The notes beneath the pieces were generated by a model, which saw only the letters and a list, made by a program, of their open reading frames with translations, was not told where the DNA came from and searched no databases. A stretch of DNA of 64,000 nt from Chrysaora quinquecirrha (taxonomy: Eukaryota; Cnidaria; Scyphozoa; Semaeostomeae; Pelagiidae). Positions 19,571 to 38,605 of this stretch are shown piece by piece (the first letter of the stretch is position 1; every line of letters starts with the position of its first letter). The stretch covers positions 1,633,632 to 1,697,631 of the forward strand of contig JACTAT010000044.1 in NCBI GenBank assembly GCA_014526335.1, written 5' to 3'. The translations under genes and the position numbers were made by a program.

Positions 19571-21029
19571 TCAACACACCATTAACTAAATTTAAACCAC
19601 TCAAACACTCCTGTCAAACACTTTTTCAGACACTTTTGGAGAAAATTTTTATCATTCAATAACCTCTTATATCATTCTTCTTTTCCTAGATTAGAATCTT
19701 CACAGATTTTTGAGGAGGAGAGCAACTGCTCCATTTGCCTATCATCCGAGATTAATGATGTTTACTAGAGACTTGGAAATTCATACATATAACAAGTCAA
19801 TGATGGAGATTCAAAATATGTATCTAAATTTATATTCATCAAACTGCGAATGCGCAGTGGCCATTATAGTTACGGTAAGAGCTAGAGGCCTGAAACCTAG
19901 TTTATTGGAAAATAAATGATAATGATCTAAATCAAATTTCAACGCACAAGATATGTAACATTTGCTATGAACTAACTTTCGCACAGCGCCCCAGGTCTGA
20001 TTGCATCTTTTTCATACAAGAAAACATGCTTGAAAAGTTGTATTTTCCCTTTTCCTTGATCACCGGGTGGATTATTCAAAAAATGACAGGTGGATAAATA
20101 GACATCATTTATCGACGAATATTTCCATATATTTTTCGATTTCTCTGGCATGTAATCGCTGTAGAAAACTGCTATATTTAACTGCAATTATAACGAATAT
20201 TTTGGTATAAATTTTAATAAATTTGCTCAAAGATTTTTGGCATATAATTTGCATTTTATGCAGACACCTCTTGAGTGGATTTCTAGTGATGTGCACCTCC
20301 TCTGCGAGGTAGCGGTAGCTTAGCACAAAATACTGTGGGTTTTACGCTGGTTCTTGTTGTTTCTGAGATTGTTTTCGCTGTTTTCTACGACGAAATGAGT
20401 TCTTTCTGCTCTTATAAGAAAGTATTTGTCTTCTTCGTGTTTATTGTGTGCTGTGCTGTTGCTGTTCTTGCATATTTTAATGATTGGAGTGAGGAGCAGA
20501 GGGAAAAGTCTCTACATAGGCCCTTCTTCCTCTTGGATTCGAAATGTAAACAAAGTAATATGTGCAACCGATTCGTTACTGCTGATGTGATATTTAATCT
20601 ATAAACTTAGATCATTTATCAATTTCTGATTAGGATAATATACATCATCAATTTATCTGCCAATTCCAAGAAATTCTACGCAAAATCTTCGATTTCGTCC
20701 TTTAACTGCAGTGTTTACATTCCGCTTTGGTCAAGTTTTGCTTACAGCGCACGCGCGTCATTCTCAGAACCACTGTTCAGAGAATGTTACAAAATCTATT
20801 GACATCTTTTCCTATGAAAATTGCGCGTGCGCAGTTGGGATCGCTGTAATAGGCTTGGCTTATTATATGATTACATTGTTTGTACGCAAAAATATTATCT
20901 AAGCTTATGCAATGCATTGTCCGTATATGGACAATAGCCATCGATTTACAGCCTCGTTATGAAGAATGAACACATGAAAACGAGATAATTTTCTAACAGT
21001 ACATTAATGAACAATAATTTCTGAACATT
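19571..21029. other. Intergenic region with NRF-1-like sites
   Basis: No convincing gene. Two GC-rich near-palindromes stand out against AT-rich flanks: ACTGCGAATGCGCAGT (19843-19858) and TGCGCGTGCGCA (20822-20833). The second is close to the NRF-1 consensus and lies near GCGCACGCGCG at about 20747. They may mark promoters or be two copies of a short repeat. Short frames nearby (for example 20335-20604, which is hydrophobic, and 20711-20902) lack support. Confidence 0.35.
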
Positions 21030-21535
21030 TTATAGGCATAGTTTTATCCTGCTATATGGAAATGCTGGAGTACTATTATATGCAACTTCATTCGGAGCAG
21101 CATCCTCAGAATTACTAGCTTCCTCTTCTGCATCATTCTTTGCTTGACGTATGATGAGATATTTTCTTTTCTCTATAGCATAATCTAAGGCCTCTTGCAT
21201 ATCCATACCATCTTCCTTCTGTGCTTTTTGCATGGTTGGTATGACTGCAGTGACAACAGCATCATTTTCAAAACTTCTATTATATAAAAATTTACGTCTG
21301 AAGACTTGCAGTATGTTTTATCTTCATCCACTTCCTTACACATTGAAGGCCATACATTCCCAAAAGGAATATCATCTTCAGTGTTGGTAGTTTCATCATA
21401 GTCACTTTCAACTTCTATCTCAATATTTGAGTCAGAGTCTTCACTACTCTCCTGATGCATCTCTTGTTCATGTCGGTTGACATTGCTTTTAAGCTTTGAA
21501 GTGAAATCACAATGTTTACATTTATAATGGTTCAT
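21030..21535 (-). pseudogene. Broken C2H2 zinc-finger/acidic ORF
   Basis: Reading on the minus strand from 21535, the protein starts MNHYKCKHCDFTSKLKSNV and continues with a His pair, a single C2H2 finger (C-x2-C-x12-H-x4-H). A Ser/Glu/Asp-rich stretch and a short segment with FGNVWPSMCKEV follow. The frame then runs out at 21185. Coding character (SFENDAVV..., then QEALDYAIEKRKYLIIRQAK) continues in another frame down to 21030. A 1-bp indel in the ATAATAGAAG region (about 21268-21280) explains this. One finger, an acidic linker and a helical tail resemble ORFs common in cnidarian mobile elements, but I cannot name the family. It could instead be a real exon with a sequencing error. Confidence 0.5.
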
Positions 21536-21689
21536 AATAAAAACTGCTTGCTAATATTTTTGACTACTTCTGGAGCACCTTAGTATCAGAGGATAAACTC
21601 GCTTGAATTTATAGACAGGTTCCTCCATTCAATATTATGTGGGAAAGGGATTCCGCACTTGCACACAAAGGATGTTTCCAATCAAACCA

Positions 21690-21834
21690 TACCTTATCCT
21701 TAACTAATCCTCACTAATCCTAACTAATAGTTACTAATCATTACCTAATCCTTAGCTAATCCTTACTAATCATTACCTAATAATTGCCTAATCCTCAGCG
21801 TATCCTCACTAATCATTACCTAATGATATACTAA

Positions 21835-21840
<6 letters not shown>
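21690..21840. repeat. Short minisatellite, CTAATCnTTA units
   Basis: About a dozen imperfect units such as CTAATCCTTA, CTAATCATTAC and CTAATCCTCA of 10-12 bp. The block sits directly before the start of the 142-bp monomer array. Confidence 0.8.
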
Positions 21841-28441
<6,601 letters not shown>

Positions 28442-28500
28442 ACATGCCTTTCTAAACAGTATTTCTTGTTAAAACTATTTTCCGTTGCCATTAGTTAACT

Positions 28501-29000
28501 NNNNNNNNNNNNNNNNNNNNNNNNNNNNNNNNNNNNNNNNNNNNNNNNNNNNNNNNNNNNNNNNNNNNNNNNNNNNNNNNNNNNNNNNNNNNNNNNNNNN
28601 NNNNNNNNNNNNNNNNNNNNNNNNNNNNNNNNNNNNNNNNNNNNNNNNNNNNNNNNNNNNNNNNNNNNNNNNNNNNNNNNNNNNNNNNNNNNNNNNNNNN
28701 NNNNNNNNNNNNNNNNNNNNNNNNNNNNNNNNNNNNNNNNNNNNNNNNNNNNNNNNNNNNNNNNNNNNNNNNNNNNNNNNNNNNNNNNNNNNNNNNNNNN
28801 NNNNNNNNNNNNNNNNNNNNNNNNNNNNNNNNNNNNNNNNNNNNNNNNNNNNNNNNNNNNNNNNNNNNNNNNNNNNNNNNNNNNNNNNNNNNNNNNNNNN
28901 NNNNNNNNNNNNNNNNNNNNNNNNNNNNNNNNNNNNNNNNNNNNNNNNNNNNNNNNNNNNNNNNNNNNNNNNNNNNNNNNNNNNNNNNNNNNNNNNNNNN
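28501..29000. other. Assembly gap (500 N)
   Basis: Placeholder gap inside the array. The sequence on its left is a cassette spacer and that on its right is a copy of the 19-kb gene promoter and exon, so an unknown amount of array is missing. Confidence 0.99.
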
Positions 29001-29214
29001 TTTTCGCGCGAAATAATAGGAAAGGAGATGACGCCATCGTTTCAACTGCTGGATGTTGTGTAAAGATTTTTTCAAAGTTACTGCTACTCGAAAGAGAATA
29101 GATACTTATTAAAATAGATGTTAACTAAAAGATGAGCAATTTTAAGGTATGTAATGTCAACAACATATGTAAATAAAACAGTTACTTCACCAAGATTAAA
29201 TGATAAATTTTACT
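29001..29214 (+). pseudogene. Degraded copy of the 19-kb gene's first exon
   Basis: Matches 19057-19268 closely, starting at TTTTCGCGCGAA and the ATG at 29028. The codon corresponding to TAC after GATGTTGTG is TAA (29061-29063), and small indels follow, so the frame is dead after 11 residues. The donor GTATGTAATG is retained at about 29147. Intron similarity stops at TGATAAATTTTACTT, where 142-bp monomers resume. The second exon is absent. Upstream parts may lie in the gap. Confidence 0.8.
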
Positions 29215-31765
29215 TATCCATGATATCCCTAAACTAGCTGTAATCTTTTAAAATCGAAGATTATTGAAATAAACTTCTAATCGTATCAGTTGCTTAGGCC
29301 CGTTGTCTATGTAATTACTATTAAAGATGGATCTAGTATCATATGTTATCCATGATATCCCGTCAACTAGATCTAATATTTTAAAATCAAAGCTTATCGA
29401 TATAAACTTATAATCGTTTCAGTTGCTTAGGCCCGCTGTCTATGCAATGACTATTAAATACGGGATTTAGGCCCTTTAGCATCATACATTATCCATTATA
29501 TCCCGAAAACTAGATATAATATTTTAAGGCTATCGATATAAACTTAAAATCGTTTCAGTTGCTTAGGCCCGTTTTTTATGTAATAGTTATTAAAGAGAGG
29601 ATTTGGGTTTTAGCATCATACGGTATCCATGATATCCGATTAACTAGCTGTAATCTTTTAAAATCGAAGATACTTTATATAAACTGAATGGCGTATCAGT
29701 TCTTTGGCCCTATGTCTATGTAATTACTGTAAAACTGGAGTTAGGCTATTAATATTTATCCATGATTAGCCCGTTAACCAGCCCTAATCTCAAAAAATTG
29801 AAGTTAATTTATAAATTCCCAATGCTTTCAAACAGTATTCCTTGTTAAAACATTTTCCGTTGCCATTAGTTAACTTGTAAAGAAACTTCTCGTCACCCAG
29901 GACATTCCACTAACATATTTTTGTTGTTAAGTTTTAGGCATTTCACATCGGCTATCATGAAAAAATCTGGCAGCAGTAATGGTGATGATGGCATTGCCCC
30001 TGATGAGGGAAAAAGTTTAGAATCCCAGTAAGTTCAATCTTAATTTACAATGAAACAACCTTGCCATCTCTGACTTTATTATAGGCCAAGAACATAGCAA
30101 ACTATGCTAATGTTTCCTTTGTTGATGTAGTTTTTGGACTAACAATCATATAATGTCATTTTGTACTCTAGTAGGAAGATTTTAATATAATCTTATAATC
30201 GTAACAGTTGCGTTGGCCCGTTTTCTATGTAATAACTATTAAACAAGGACTAAAGCCCTTTAGCATTATACGTTATCCATGATATCCCCTAAACTAGCTG
30301 TAATCTTTTAAAATCGAAGATTATTGAAATAAACTTCTAATCGTATCAGTTGCTTAGGCGCGTTGTCTATGTAATTACTATTAAAGATGGATCTAGTATC
30401 ATATGTTATCCATGATATCCCGTCAACTAGATCTAATATTTTAAAATCAAAGCTTATCGATATAAACTTATAATCGTTTCAGTTGCTTAGGCCCGCTGTC
30501 TATGCAATGACTATTAAATACGGGATTTAGGCCCTTTAGCATCATACATTATCCATTATATCCCGAAAACTAGATATAATATTTTAAAATCGAAGACTAT
30601 CGATATAAACTTAAAATCGTTTCAGTTGCTTAGGCCCGTTGTCTATGTAATTACTATTAAAGAGGGATCTATCATCATATGTTATCTATGATATCCCGTC
30701 AACTAGATCTAATCGATTAGAATCAAAGATTATCGATACAAGCTTATAATCGTTTCAGTTGCTTAGGCCCGTTTTTTATGTAATAACTATAAAACTGGGA
30801 CTAATCTCATAAAATCGAAGATTACCGATTTACACTTATAACCTTATCAGTTGCTTTTCCAGTTTCTATGTTATAACTATAATACAGGGAGTTAGGCCTT
30901 TTAGTATCTTAGGTTATCCATGATTAGCCCGTGTACCAGCCCTTATCTCTTACAATCGATGATTCTTCATATTAGCTTATAATCGTATTTGTCGCGTGTG
31001 CCTGTTATCGATGTTATTTATGCTATTAAACAAGGACTTAGGCTCTTTAGCGTCATAACGAATCCACGATAGCCTGTGAACCTAGCTGTAATCTCTTAAA
31101 ATCAAACATTATTGATATAAACTTTGGCCCGGTTTCCATACTATACCTATGAAACAGGGACTTAAGCCCCTTAAAATCTTAAGTTATGCATGGTAGCCCG
31201 TCAACTAGCCCTTATCTCCTGTAATCGAAGATTATTCATTTAAACAAAGATTGCTCGTATTAACTTATAGTTGTGAGGGTTGTGTTGGCCCTTTTTCTAT
31301 GTAATAACTATAAAACAGGGAATTAGGCCCTTTAGCATCATGCGTTATCTATGATAACCTGTAAACTTGTCTCATCTTTTAAATTCCAATATTATCGATA
31401 TAAACGTATTGTCGTATCAGTTGCTTAGGTATCAGTAGTTTTTATGTAATAACTATAAAACTGGGGCTTAACTTCCTGAAATTGAAAGTTGTTTATATAC
31501 ATTTATGATGGTATCAGTTTGTTTGGCCTAGTTTCTTTGTTATAACTAGAAAACAGGGACTGAAGCCCTTTAGCTTCTGGTTTTATCCATGATAGCCCGG
31601 GAACTAGCCCGATCTCTTAAAATCGTAGATTATTGACATGAAGCTTGGACTTTCATCTATTTCATAACTATGAAACAGAGAGTTATGCCCTTAAACTTAT
31701 TAAGTTATCCATGATAGCCCGTGAACTATCTCTTATCACTTAAAATCTAAGGTTATTGGTGTTAA
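29215..31765. repeat. 142-bp monomer array, continued and diverging
   Basis: The same monomers and one full cassette (29938-30027) run to about 30840. Increasingly diverged monomers carrying CTTTGGCCCGGTTTCC, AACAGGGACTTAAGCCC and similar phrases continue to about 31765, where unique sequence begins. The part from about 29911 is the left portion of the 6.6-kb duplication. Confidence 0.9.
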
Positions 31766-31769
31766 CTTG

Positions 31770-31979
31770 CTATAGTGTCAGTTTGCGTTGGCCTGTTTTC
31801 TTTGTAAAAACCAAAAAAATTCTGCATTTCAGATAGAGCCATTGAGCTTCAATCACCTCATCATACAAGAACTGTAGAGCTGAATACGCTGGGAAGGTTG
31901 GAAATGCAGCAGCTGATTCCAAGGCACTCTTGCTCTTCTTTTCTTGCAATGACTTGTATATGTGACGCATTTGAAATAA
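31770..31979 (-). other. Exon-like minus-strand segment, copy 1
   Basis: On the minus strand, GAATTACAG (acceptor-like) is followed by an open frame. It reads LFQMRHIYKSLQEKKSKSAL, then FPTFPAYSALQFLYDEVIEAQ. A basic helix followed by an aromatic SALQFLYDEV-type helix is reminiscent of the second half of MADF/Myb-SANT-like domains. A possible donor is GATGAG|GTGATT. The frame is conserved in copy 2 (38396-38605), but the copies are too similar for that to prove selection. It may be one exon of a gene whose other exons I cannot find, or a TE fragment. Confidence 0.3.
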
Positions 31980-32622
31980 CTGTAATTCATTTAAAATAAT
32001 CTTTTAATTTATAGCTATTAAGAGCACTTTTCGTTTTTCTGTACATTATCGTTTGTCACCAAACTCTAATTTATCTAACTAATTCTTAGTTGACTAATCT
32101 ATCCCAATGTATTATGGATTATTAGTATAGTTACAGATTTATTTGAGTATAAGGGATTTGATTGAGGCAGATAAAAGTCCGCCGTAAACGAAAGGGCCTT
32201 GCTAAGCAAACTTGCAAAATACACTTTGCTAGGAAAAGTGCTGTCGTGTTCATCAAATTTTAGTATAGTACTTTTAGTGTTTTTTACTGGCATATACTAC
32301 ATTTTTCAATGAAGATTCTAAATTGACTTTTTATGTAATATTGGTTAATAATGTAAAAAATTAAAAAACAACTGTTATCCTTCTGCTAATATTTACAGTT
32401 TTCCTCCTTTTTTACATTAACGAGCACATGTCAGTAATATGATTTGTGTAGCCAAGATCCCTTGCGTAGGATTTTAAAGGCCCTTGATACACCTAAAGAA
32501 GACGTAGAGCAAGAAACCACAGCACAGCGCTAAAATGGATATTAAAACCATTATGAAGTTTTGAGTGAAGCAATAGAACGCATGTCATTTGTCCATCTTG
32601 AGATCAATAGACGTTTCAGAAC

Positions 32623-32808
32623 AGATGGCGACCGTTTCTGTAAGTTCTTTGTTTTTATTAAGGATTTTCGACGGGAATTCTGGGAATAATTTCCTTAGTT
32701 ACGAATTCAACGTCTGGAGCCATGTGAAGTGTGTAACTAAGGAAATTATTCCCAGAATTCCCTTCCAAAAGCCTTAATTAAAAACAAAGGACAGAAAAGC
32801 CGCCATCT
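32623..32808. repeat. Imperfect palindrome with YY1/TISU-like ends
   Basis: The left arm (32623-32702) runs from AGATGGCGACCGTTTCTG to AATTTCCTTAGTTAC. The right arm (32733-32808), read in reverse complement, runs from AGATGGCGGCTTTTCTG to the same end. The inner 30 bp, GGGAATTCTGGGAATAATTT to the spacer, match perfectly. A 30-bp spacer separates them. Both outer ends carry ATGGCG in an AAGATGGCGGC-like context (YY1/TISU consensus). The left one is followed by a donor, ATGGCGACCGTTTCT|GTAAGT. The second copy (39250-39374) has lost most of the left arm and the spacer. Confidence 0.85.
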
Positions 32809-32819
32809 TTTGCGGAAAG

Positions 32820-33290
32820 GTCTATAGTTGTTGCTCTTGCCGCAGCTCTTGCAACAACATATCTTAAAACCCACTACCAGACACAGTCTTCGCCCACAAG
32901 CGATACAGTGATCAATCAACATTTCGTTGTTCCTGTTTTGAAGAGGCATCCTTTGGCAACTTAAAAACTTGCACACAGTCAGTTAACCTTTTGAGGTTGC
33001 TGTTTTTGTGAGGCGTCTAAGTACAACAATGAAGCTTAGAATTTGCGATGCGAAACACAATCGTCGAACACCATTTTGTTATTGCTGTTTGTTGTGATAA
33101 GGCGTCTCAGTGCAACAATAACAACTTACTATACCAGACTCTGTCATCGGTCATCATTTTCTGGTTGCTGTTGTTAGGAGGCATTTAGAGCAAGAATTAA
33201 GCTTAAAACACTCTGAGCAAACAGCTCTATGGTTGTTGTTGTTTTTACTGTTTGCGATGAGTGAGACTCTTGTAATAAGTCCATCCGACA
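32820..33290. repeat. Diverged ~90-bp tandem repeats
   Basis: About five units start GAGGCRTCT, continue with TRCAACAATGAAGCTTA, TTGCGATGCGAAACAC and similar, and end in TGTTGCTGTTTTTGTG-like T/G-rich tails. The array is longer in the second duplication copy. Confidence 0.6.
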
Positions 33291-33888
33291 TTAAGCTGAG
33301 GATATTCATCTCTACAAGTCTTATCTACAATGAGGCTAACATTGTATTTGTTAGCATTTATTTAGATTCGTGGAGTCAATTTTAATTATGTAAAATAGAT
33401 AAATATCAAATATTCTTTATTTTCCCACTAGTACTCTTATACCAACCTTGCCCTCATCTTAGTACTTTTAGTCCTTCCTGGAATCCGTGTTGTTTACGAT
33501 GGGAAAAGGATTTTTTATTATATAGGATAGCCGTGATGCAGAAGCACATGATACATTACTCTTGGTATGTACATAAGCCCTTAGATATCGAGTAAAAGAA
33601 CAATTTGCCGAGAATATAGCTCATTTTTCATTGCAACACGATGTCTTTTATTTCTGACTTGCAATGGAAGTCCAAACAAAATAGCAAGCATTGGATCAGC
33701 ATTGGGAGGCCTCCCTTTTTCCGTGTTGGTCGTGTGATGGGTCCTGTGATTGTCATGGATCACGAGATAAACCTTTTAGCATCATGTGCTGTTTTTTCCC
33801 AATCAAAATAAATTCTTCTTGCGAAATAGAAGCTGGCTGATGTCACGAGATTCACGATCTCGAAGATTCTTTGTTCTTCTAAGATTTT

Positions 33889-34101
33889 ATTGGTTGGTTT
33901 TATATTTAATTTTGTATTCTGAATTTTGATTGGCTTTTGTTTTAAAGTTTCGGCGTGTCATCCATGTGCTTTCCAGCAAATACTGGTATATAAATGCTGT
34001 GAATGTGGACTTGGAGGTAATTTCACTTGGGAAAAGCTACAGCAAAGACAGAGTTCTCTGAAGTGTCATCCTCCATAGCATTGATCTCCATCTTGCTTAC
34101 A
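33889..34101 (+). promoter_or_regulatory. CCAAT/TATA promoter and 5' UTR exon, copy 1
   Basis: Two inverted CCAAT boxes (ATTGG at 33889-33893 and 33929-33933) precede a TATA box (TATATAAA, 33987-33994). A transcription start near 34018 would fit. An untranslated exon follows, ending TTGCTTACA at 34101 before a strong donor GTAAGTAATCC. The same layout is conserved in copy 2. Activity is inferred from spacing and consensus. Confidence 0.6.
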
Positions 34102-34848
34102 GTAAGTAATCCTAAGAATATTCTTCCTCGAGCCTTTAATCTTAATTTGTAAACTATCGATAAATTAGTTGTCTGAAATTGAAGGCAGTATCGATTTGTC
34201 GCTTGATAATTCCTTTTTGAATTAGCAACGCATCGTCATGTACTCTTTCATAACTTAAGATGATCGAAACATGTTTTCGAAACTAACAAATGTTGTTTTT
34301 GTGTTAAATCTCCGACAAGTTTGCTTATCTTACGATCTTAAAGAGGTCAATGTTTTGCGACATGATCTACGTACTTTGAGTTAAACTACTGAAAAAGTAT
34401 TTAGAACTCTGTCAAATTTTGATAGCGGTAAAAGTTGATAGTGTATAATAAAGTATCTGTTATTCGACATAATGCATAAAATATAATTTTAAGAATTGCC
34501 GCACTCAAACAATCTTATACAAGTCCACGAAATTTTCACGGACGATATTTTGTCAGTTTGAAGAATTTAAGCAATTGCGGTTCCTTTGAGATCAAATCGT
34601 AAAAAGCTGTGTCATGTATCATTGTTGGGGATGATTAACTTGGAGATTTAAGCTATAAAGTCAGTAACAGTGTGTTTTTCTTGCATAGACTCGCATTGCG
34701 AGGAGTACCGAGATAGAATGTAGGGACATATAGGAGAGATTAAAGGGGTTTTATCCCAGTACTGTAAGGCTGTATTGGTACTGCAATCTAGACTATTGAG
34801 AAAAACTGTATTTATTTTGCTAATTTGTTATTCTCGTTTTGATGTTAG

Positions 34849-36384
34849 TCTCGGAGCATTAAACTACAACGTTTTCATGCACAAAAACCTTAAAGATATT
34901 CTAAATGGAAAAGGCTGCAAAACCATTTCAAATAGGTAAGCTAAAGCCTATAGAGAATTGCAACTTTCCGGTAGCCTTGTAAATAGGAGAGAATCACCGA
35001 AAAAAAGAATACTGTACCTCAACAATCTTTAATAGTGCCCTTTCCATAATTTCCTTAATTATTAAATTTTACTGACCTTACATGAACCTACTCAGGCAAC
35101 TCTATTTTCCCTAAATAACTCTGTCCATGAACTTTAAGCAATTTGTGTTGTTCATTTGAGCACCTTTAAAGATTTGACCGTGAAAAATCACTGGGGTGAA
35201 ATTCTGCACCCTCGATCATCTTACCCGATCAAATCCCTCATAAATTCTCACACTTTAATCAGTACAGAATCAGCATCGCAAGAACTAAGCGTAAAAATTT
35301 TCCTCAAAACTACAAAGAAGGTGCTGAATTCGAATCTGAAGTCGAAATTTCTCTATGATCTTATGTTCAATTTTTTTGAAAACGAGGGCCTTAGTTGAAA
35401 TGGGCTATTATGAATGGATTCCCAAGAATAGAACCCACAGGTGGCCCAGAGTGTGAATTTTGACAGAACAATTATTTGAGAAATTTTATTCCTTTATCAC
35501 ATTGTAATACCTGTGTGTTTTGCTTGTTGTGACTCTTTTTTGTCGATGTTTTATTGAATTAAATTCTTTTTCTCACTCCATCTGAACACAATGTTTTTTA
35601 TTTGCTCATGTCATATTGCCCCCGATTCCTGCAAGTGCATATTAAATGTTCCTCATTTATCGAACTAAAGTCCCACATACTTTCACCTTCTCCCAAATCC
35701 CTATATTTATCATGAATGTTCTCCCGCTTTTCCTGTTCAAAAACTATTCAATTCAAAATTTGATTGACAAAAATGTATCATTTTGTCGTGCGGAAATCTT
35801 CAGATAGGAATATCTCTTGTTGTATTTATAAGCCTCTGTCTGTCTAACATTTTATGTGATGCGATATTTACGCAACTATAATTTTCCTTTCATAGAGATC
35901 GAAAGATATTCGAAAGTGAAAAATAAGAAGTCATTTGTAATAAGTAAGTAAACACCTCCGGTAAACGTTGTGTTGCAAAAATACCTTCCAATAGAGTGAA
36001 TCCATTTCAGGTCACATGATCATACACACAAACTGGTATAAACAAGGTTGGTACGAGATACGGTTGGAGTGGAGACTCCAGACATTTCCCTATTTGACAA
36101 ATGCAATGCTAAAATGAGACCATTTTCCGTAGGTAACGAAAACTTATTCAACAAGATCAACCATTTTTTTTATCAACCATCCAACTCTTATTATATGATA
36201 CTAATTGGTAAAAAAATGTTATCTCTGATTAAACATTTTGCCAGAGAAGAAATAATATTCATTTTAATTCACCTATTCTGCTGAGTTGTCTTCACTTGAA
36301 CTGAAAAAGACTTGGTCACTTATTTAAAATTCTTTTTGACAGGTGAAAGAGCAGTTGAGGATGAGCAAGATGGACACGTGAAAG
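34849..36384 (+). pseudogene. Orphan duplicate of the recombinase gene's first coding exons
   Basis: Three short exons match those of the downstream gene: 34849-34935 (ATG at 34905, coding MEKAAKPFQI), 35896-35943 (IERYSKVKNKKSFVI) and 36343-36384 (ERAVEDEQDGHVK). All boundaries are GT-AG and all introns phase 1. Behind them the sequence returns to satellite (36541) rather than to the rest of the gene. This copy could therefore only be used as an alternative promoter or 5' end spliced to downstream exons, or is dead. The frames are intact. Confidence 0.55.
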
Positions 36385-36799
36385 GTAAAATTGCTATTAA
36401 GGAACATAGCTACATTTTCTTAGAATTCCGACGAATGAAGACAAACCAGATCTTTTGAATAACAATTTAAAACGAATTCTTATTACATATACCAACTTAC
36501 TATCATCTTTGACTTACGTCTGCATTGAGAAGCATTACAATCATATTTTTGTTGTTAAGTTTTAGAAATTTCACATCGGCTATCATGAAAAATCTGGCAG
36601 CAGTAATGGTGATGATTGCATTGCCCCTGATGAGGGAAAAAGTTTAGAATCCCTGTAAGTTCAATCTTAATTTACAATGAAACAACCTTGTCATCTCTGA
36701 CTTTACCATAGGCCAAGAACATAGGAAACTATGCTAATGTTTCCTTTGTTGATGTAGTTTTTTGGACTAACAATCATATAATGTCATTTTTGTACTCTA

Positions 36800-38395
36800 G
36801 TAGGAAGATTTTTAATATAAACTTATAATCGTAACAGTTGCGTTGGCCCGTTTTCTATGTAATAACTATTATGCTAAAGGACTAAAGCCCTTTAGCATTT
36901 TACGTTATCCATGATATCCCCTAAACTAGCTGTAATCTTTTAACATCGAAGATTATTGAAATAAACTTATAATCGTATGAGTTGCTTAGGTCCGTTGTCT
37001 ATGCATTTACTATTAAAGAGGGATCTAGCATCATATGTTATTCATGATATCCCGTCAACTAGATCTAATATTTTAAAATCAAAGATTATTGATATAAAGT
37101 TATAATCGCTTCAGTTGCTTAGGCCCGCTGTCTATGCAATAACTATTAAAGACGGGATTTAGGCCCTTTAGCATCATACATTATCCATTATATCCCGAAA
37201 ACTAGATATAATATTTTAAAATCGAAGATTATTGAAATAAACTTGTAATCGTATCAGTTGCTTAGGCCTGTTGTCTATGTAATTACTATTAAAGAGGGAT
37301 CTATTATCATATGTTATCTATGATATCCCGTCAACTAGATCTAATCGATTAGAATCAAAGATTATCGATACAAGCTTATAATCGTTTCAGTTGCTTAGGC
37401 CCGTTTTTTATGTAATAACTATAAAACTGGGACTAATCTCATAAAATCGAAAATTACCGATTTACACTTATAACCTTATCAGTTGCTTTTTCCAGTTTCT
37501 ATGTAATTACTATAATACAGGGAGTTAGGCCTTTTAGTATCTTAGGTTATCCATGATTAGCCCGTGTACCAGCTCGTATCTCTTACAATCGATGATTCTT
37601 CATATTAGCTTATAATCATATTTGTCGCGTGTGCCTGTTATCGATGTTATTTATGCTATTAAACAAGGACTTTGGCTCTTTAGCGTCATAACGAATCCAT
37701 GATAGCCTGTGAACCTAGCTGTAATCTCTTAAAATCAAACATTATTGATATAAACTTTGGCCCGGTTTCCATACTATACCTATGAAACAGGGACTTAAGT
37801 CCCTTAAAATCTTAAGTTATGCATGGTAGCCCGTCAACTAGCCCTTATCTCTTGTAATCGAAGATTATCCATTTAAACAAAGATTGCTCGTATTAACTTA
37901 TATTTGTAAGGGTTGTGTTGGCCCGTTTTCTATGTAATAACTATAAAACAGGAATTAGGCCCTTTAGCATCATGCGTTATCTATGATAACCTGTAAACTT
38001 GTCTCATCTTTTAAATTCCAATATTATCGATATAAACGTATTGTCGTATCAGTTGCTTAGGCCCGTTTTCTATGTAATAACTATAAAACTGGGGCTTAAC
38101 TTCTTGAAATTGAAAGTTGTTTATATACATTTATGATGGTATCAGTTTGTTTGGCCTAGTTTCTTTGTTATACTAGAAAACAGGGACTCAAGCCCTTTAG
38201 CTTCTCGTGTTATCCATATAGCCCGGGAACTAGCCCGATCTCTTAAAATCGTAGATTATTGACATGAAGCTTGGACTTTCATCTATTTCATAACTATGAA
38301 ACAGAGAGTTATGCCCTTAAACTTATTAATTTATCCACGATAGCCCGTGAACTATCTCTTATCACTTAAAATCTAAGTTTATTGGTGTTAACTTG
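36800..38395. repeat. 142-bp monomers inside duplication copy 2
   Basis: The same monomer family and the same order of diverged monomers as 30170-31765 in copy 1. The cassette just upstream (36566-36654) is 1 bp short and has CCCT|GTAAGT instead of CCCA|GTAAGT. Confidence 0.9.
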
Positions 38396-38605
38396 CTATA
38401 GTGACAGTTTGCGTTGGCCTGTTTTCTTTGTAAAAACCAAAAAAATTCTGCATTTCAGATAGAGCCATTGAGCTTCAATGACCTCATCATACAAGAACTG
38501 TAGAGCTGAATACGCTGGGAAGGTTGGAAATGCAGCAGCTGATTCCAAGGCACTCTTGCTCTTCTTTTCTTGCAATGACTTGTATATGTGACGCATTTGA
38601 AATAA
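38396..38605 (-). other. Exon-like minus-strand segment, copy 2
   Basis: Second copy of the MADF/SANT-reminiscent frame, with the same acceptor-like GAATTACAG and the same peptide up to the end (one residue differs near the C-terminus: KLSL instead of KLTL). Confidence 0.3.

Larger units (their letters stand above)
29911..36540. repeat. 6.6-kb tandem duplication, copy 1
   Basis: The segment from AACATATTTTTGTTG to GCATTGAGAAGCATTACAA is repeated immediately downstream at 36541-43118, with high identity and small indels. Landmarks give a consistent offset: cassette 29938 vs 36566, minus-strand exon-like frame 31770 vs 38396, exon ATG 34905 vs 41492. The offset shrinks from ~6.63 to ~6.59 kb because copy 2 lost several short stretches. 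The copy contains array monomers, a 76-80 bp palindrome, ~90-bp repeats, a promoter and three short exons. Confidence 0.95.

Noticed and set aside
20335..20604. Hydrophobic 89-residue frame
   Set aside because: Starts at GTG, T-rich composition explains the hydrophobicity, no promoter or splice support.
28485..29075. Open frames spanning the 500-N gap
   Set aside because: They consist of unknown bases; only the edges carry sequence.
32099..32293. 64-residue minus-strand frame, duplicated at 38725-38919
   Set aside because: Conserved only because the whole 6.6 kb is duplicated; no domain, no splice sites.
33581..33763. Minus-strand frame with GRPPNADPMLAILFGLPLQ
   Set aside because: It looks somewhat coding, but the second copy (near 40200-40350) carries indels that change the frame, and no start or splice context is clear.
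35156..35398. 80-residue frame and its duplicate at 41743-42042 (99 residues)
   Set aside because: They lie in an intron and start at TTG. The two copies diverge at the C-terminus because of homopolymer indels, so the frame is not preserved between the copies.
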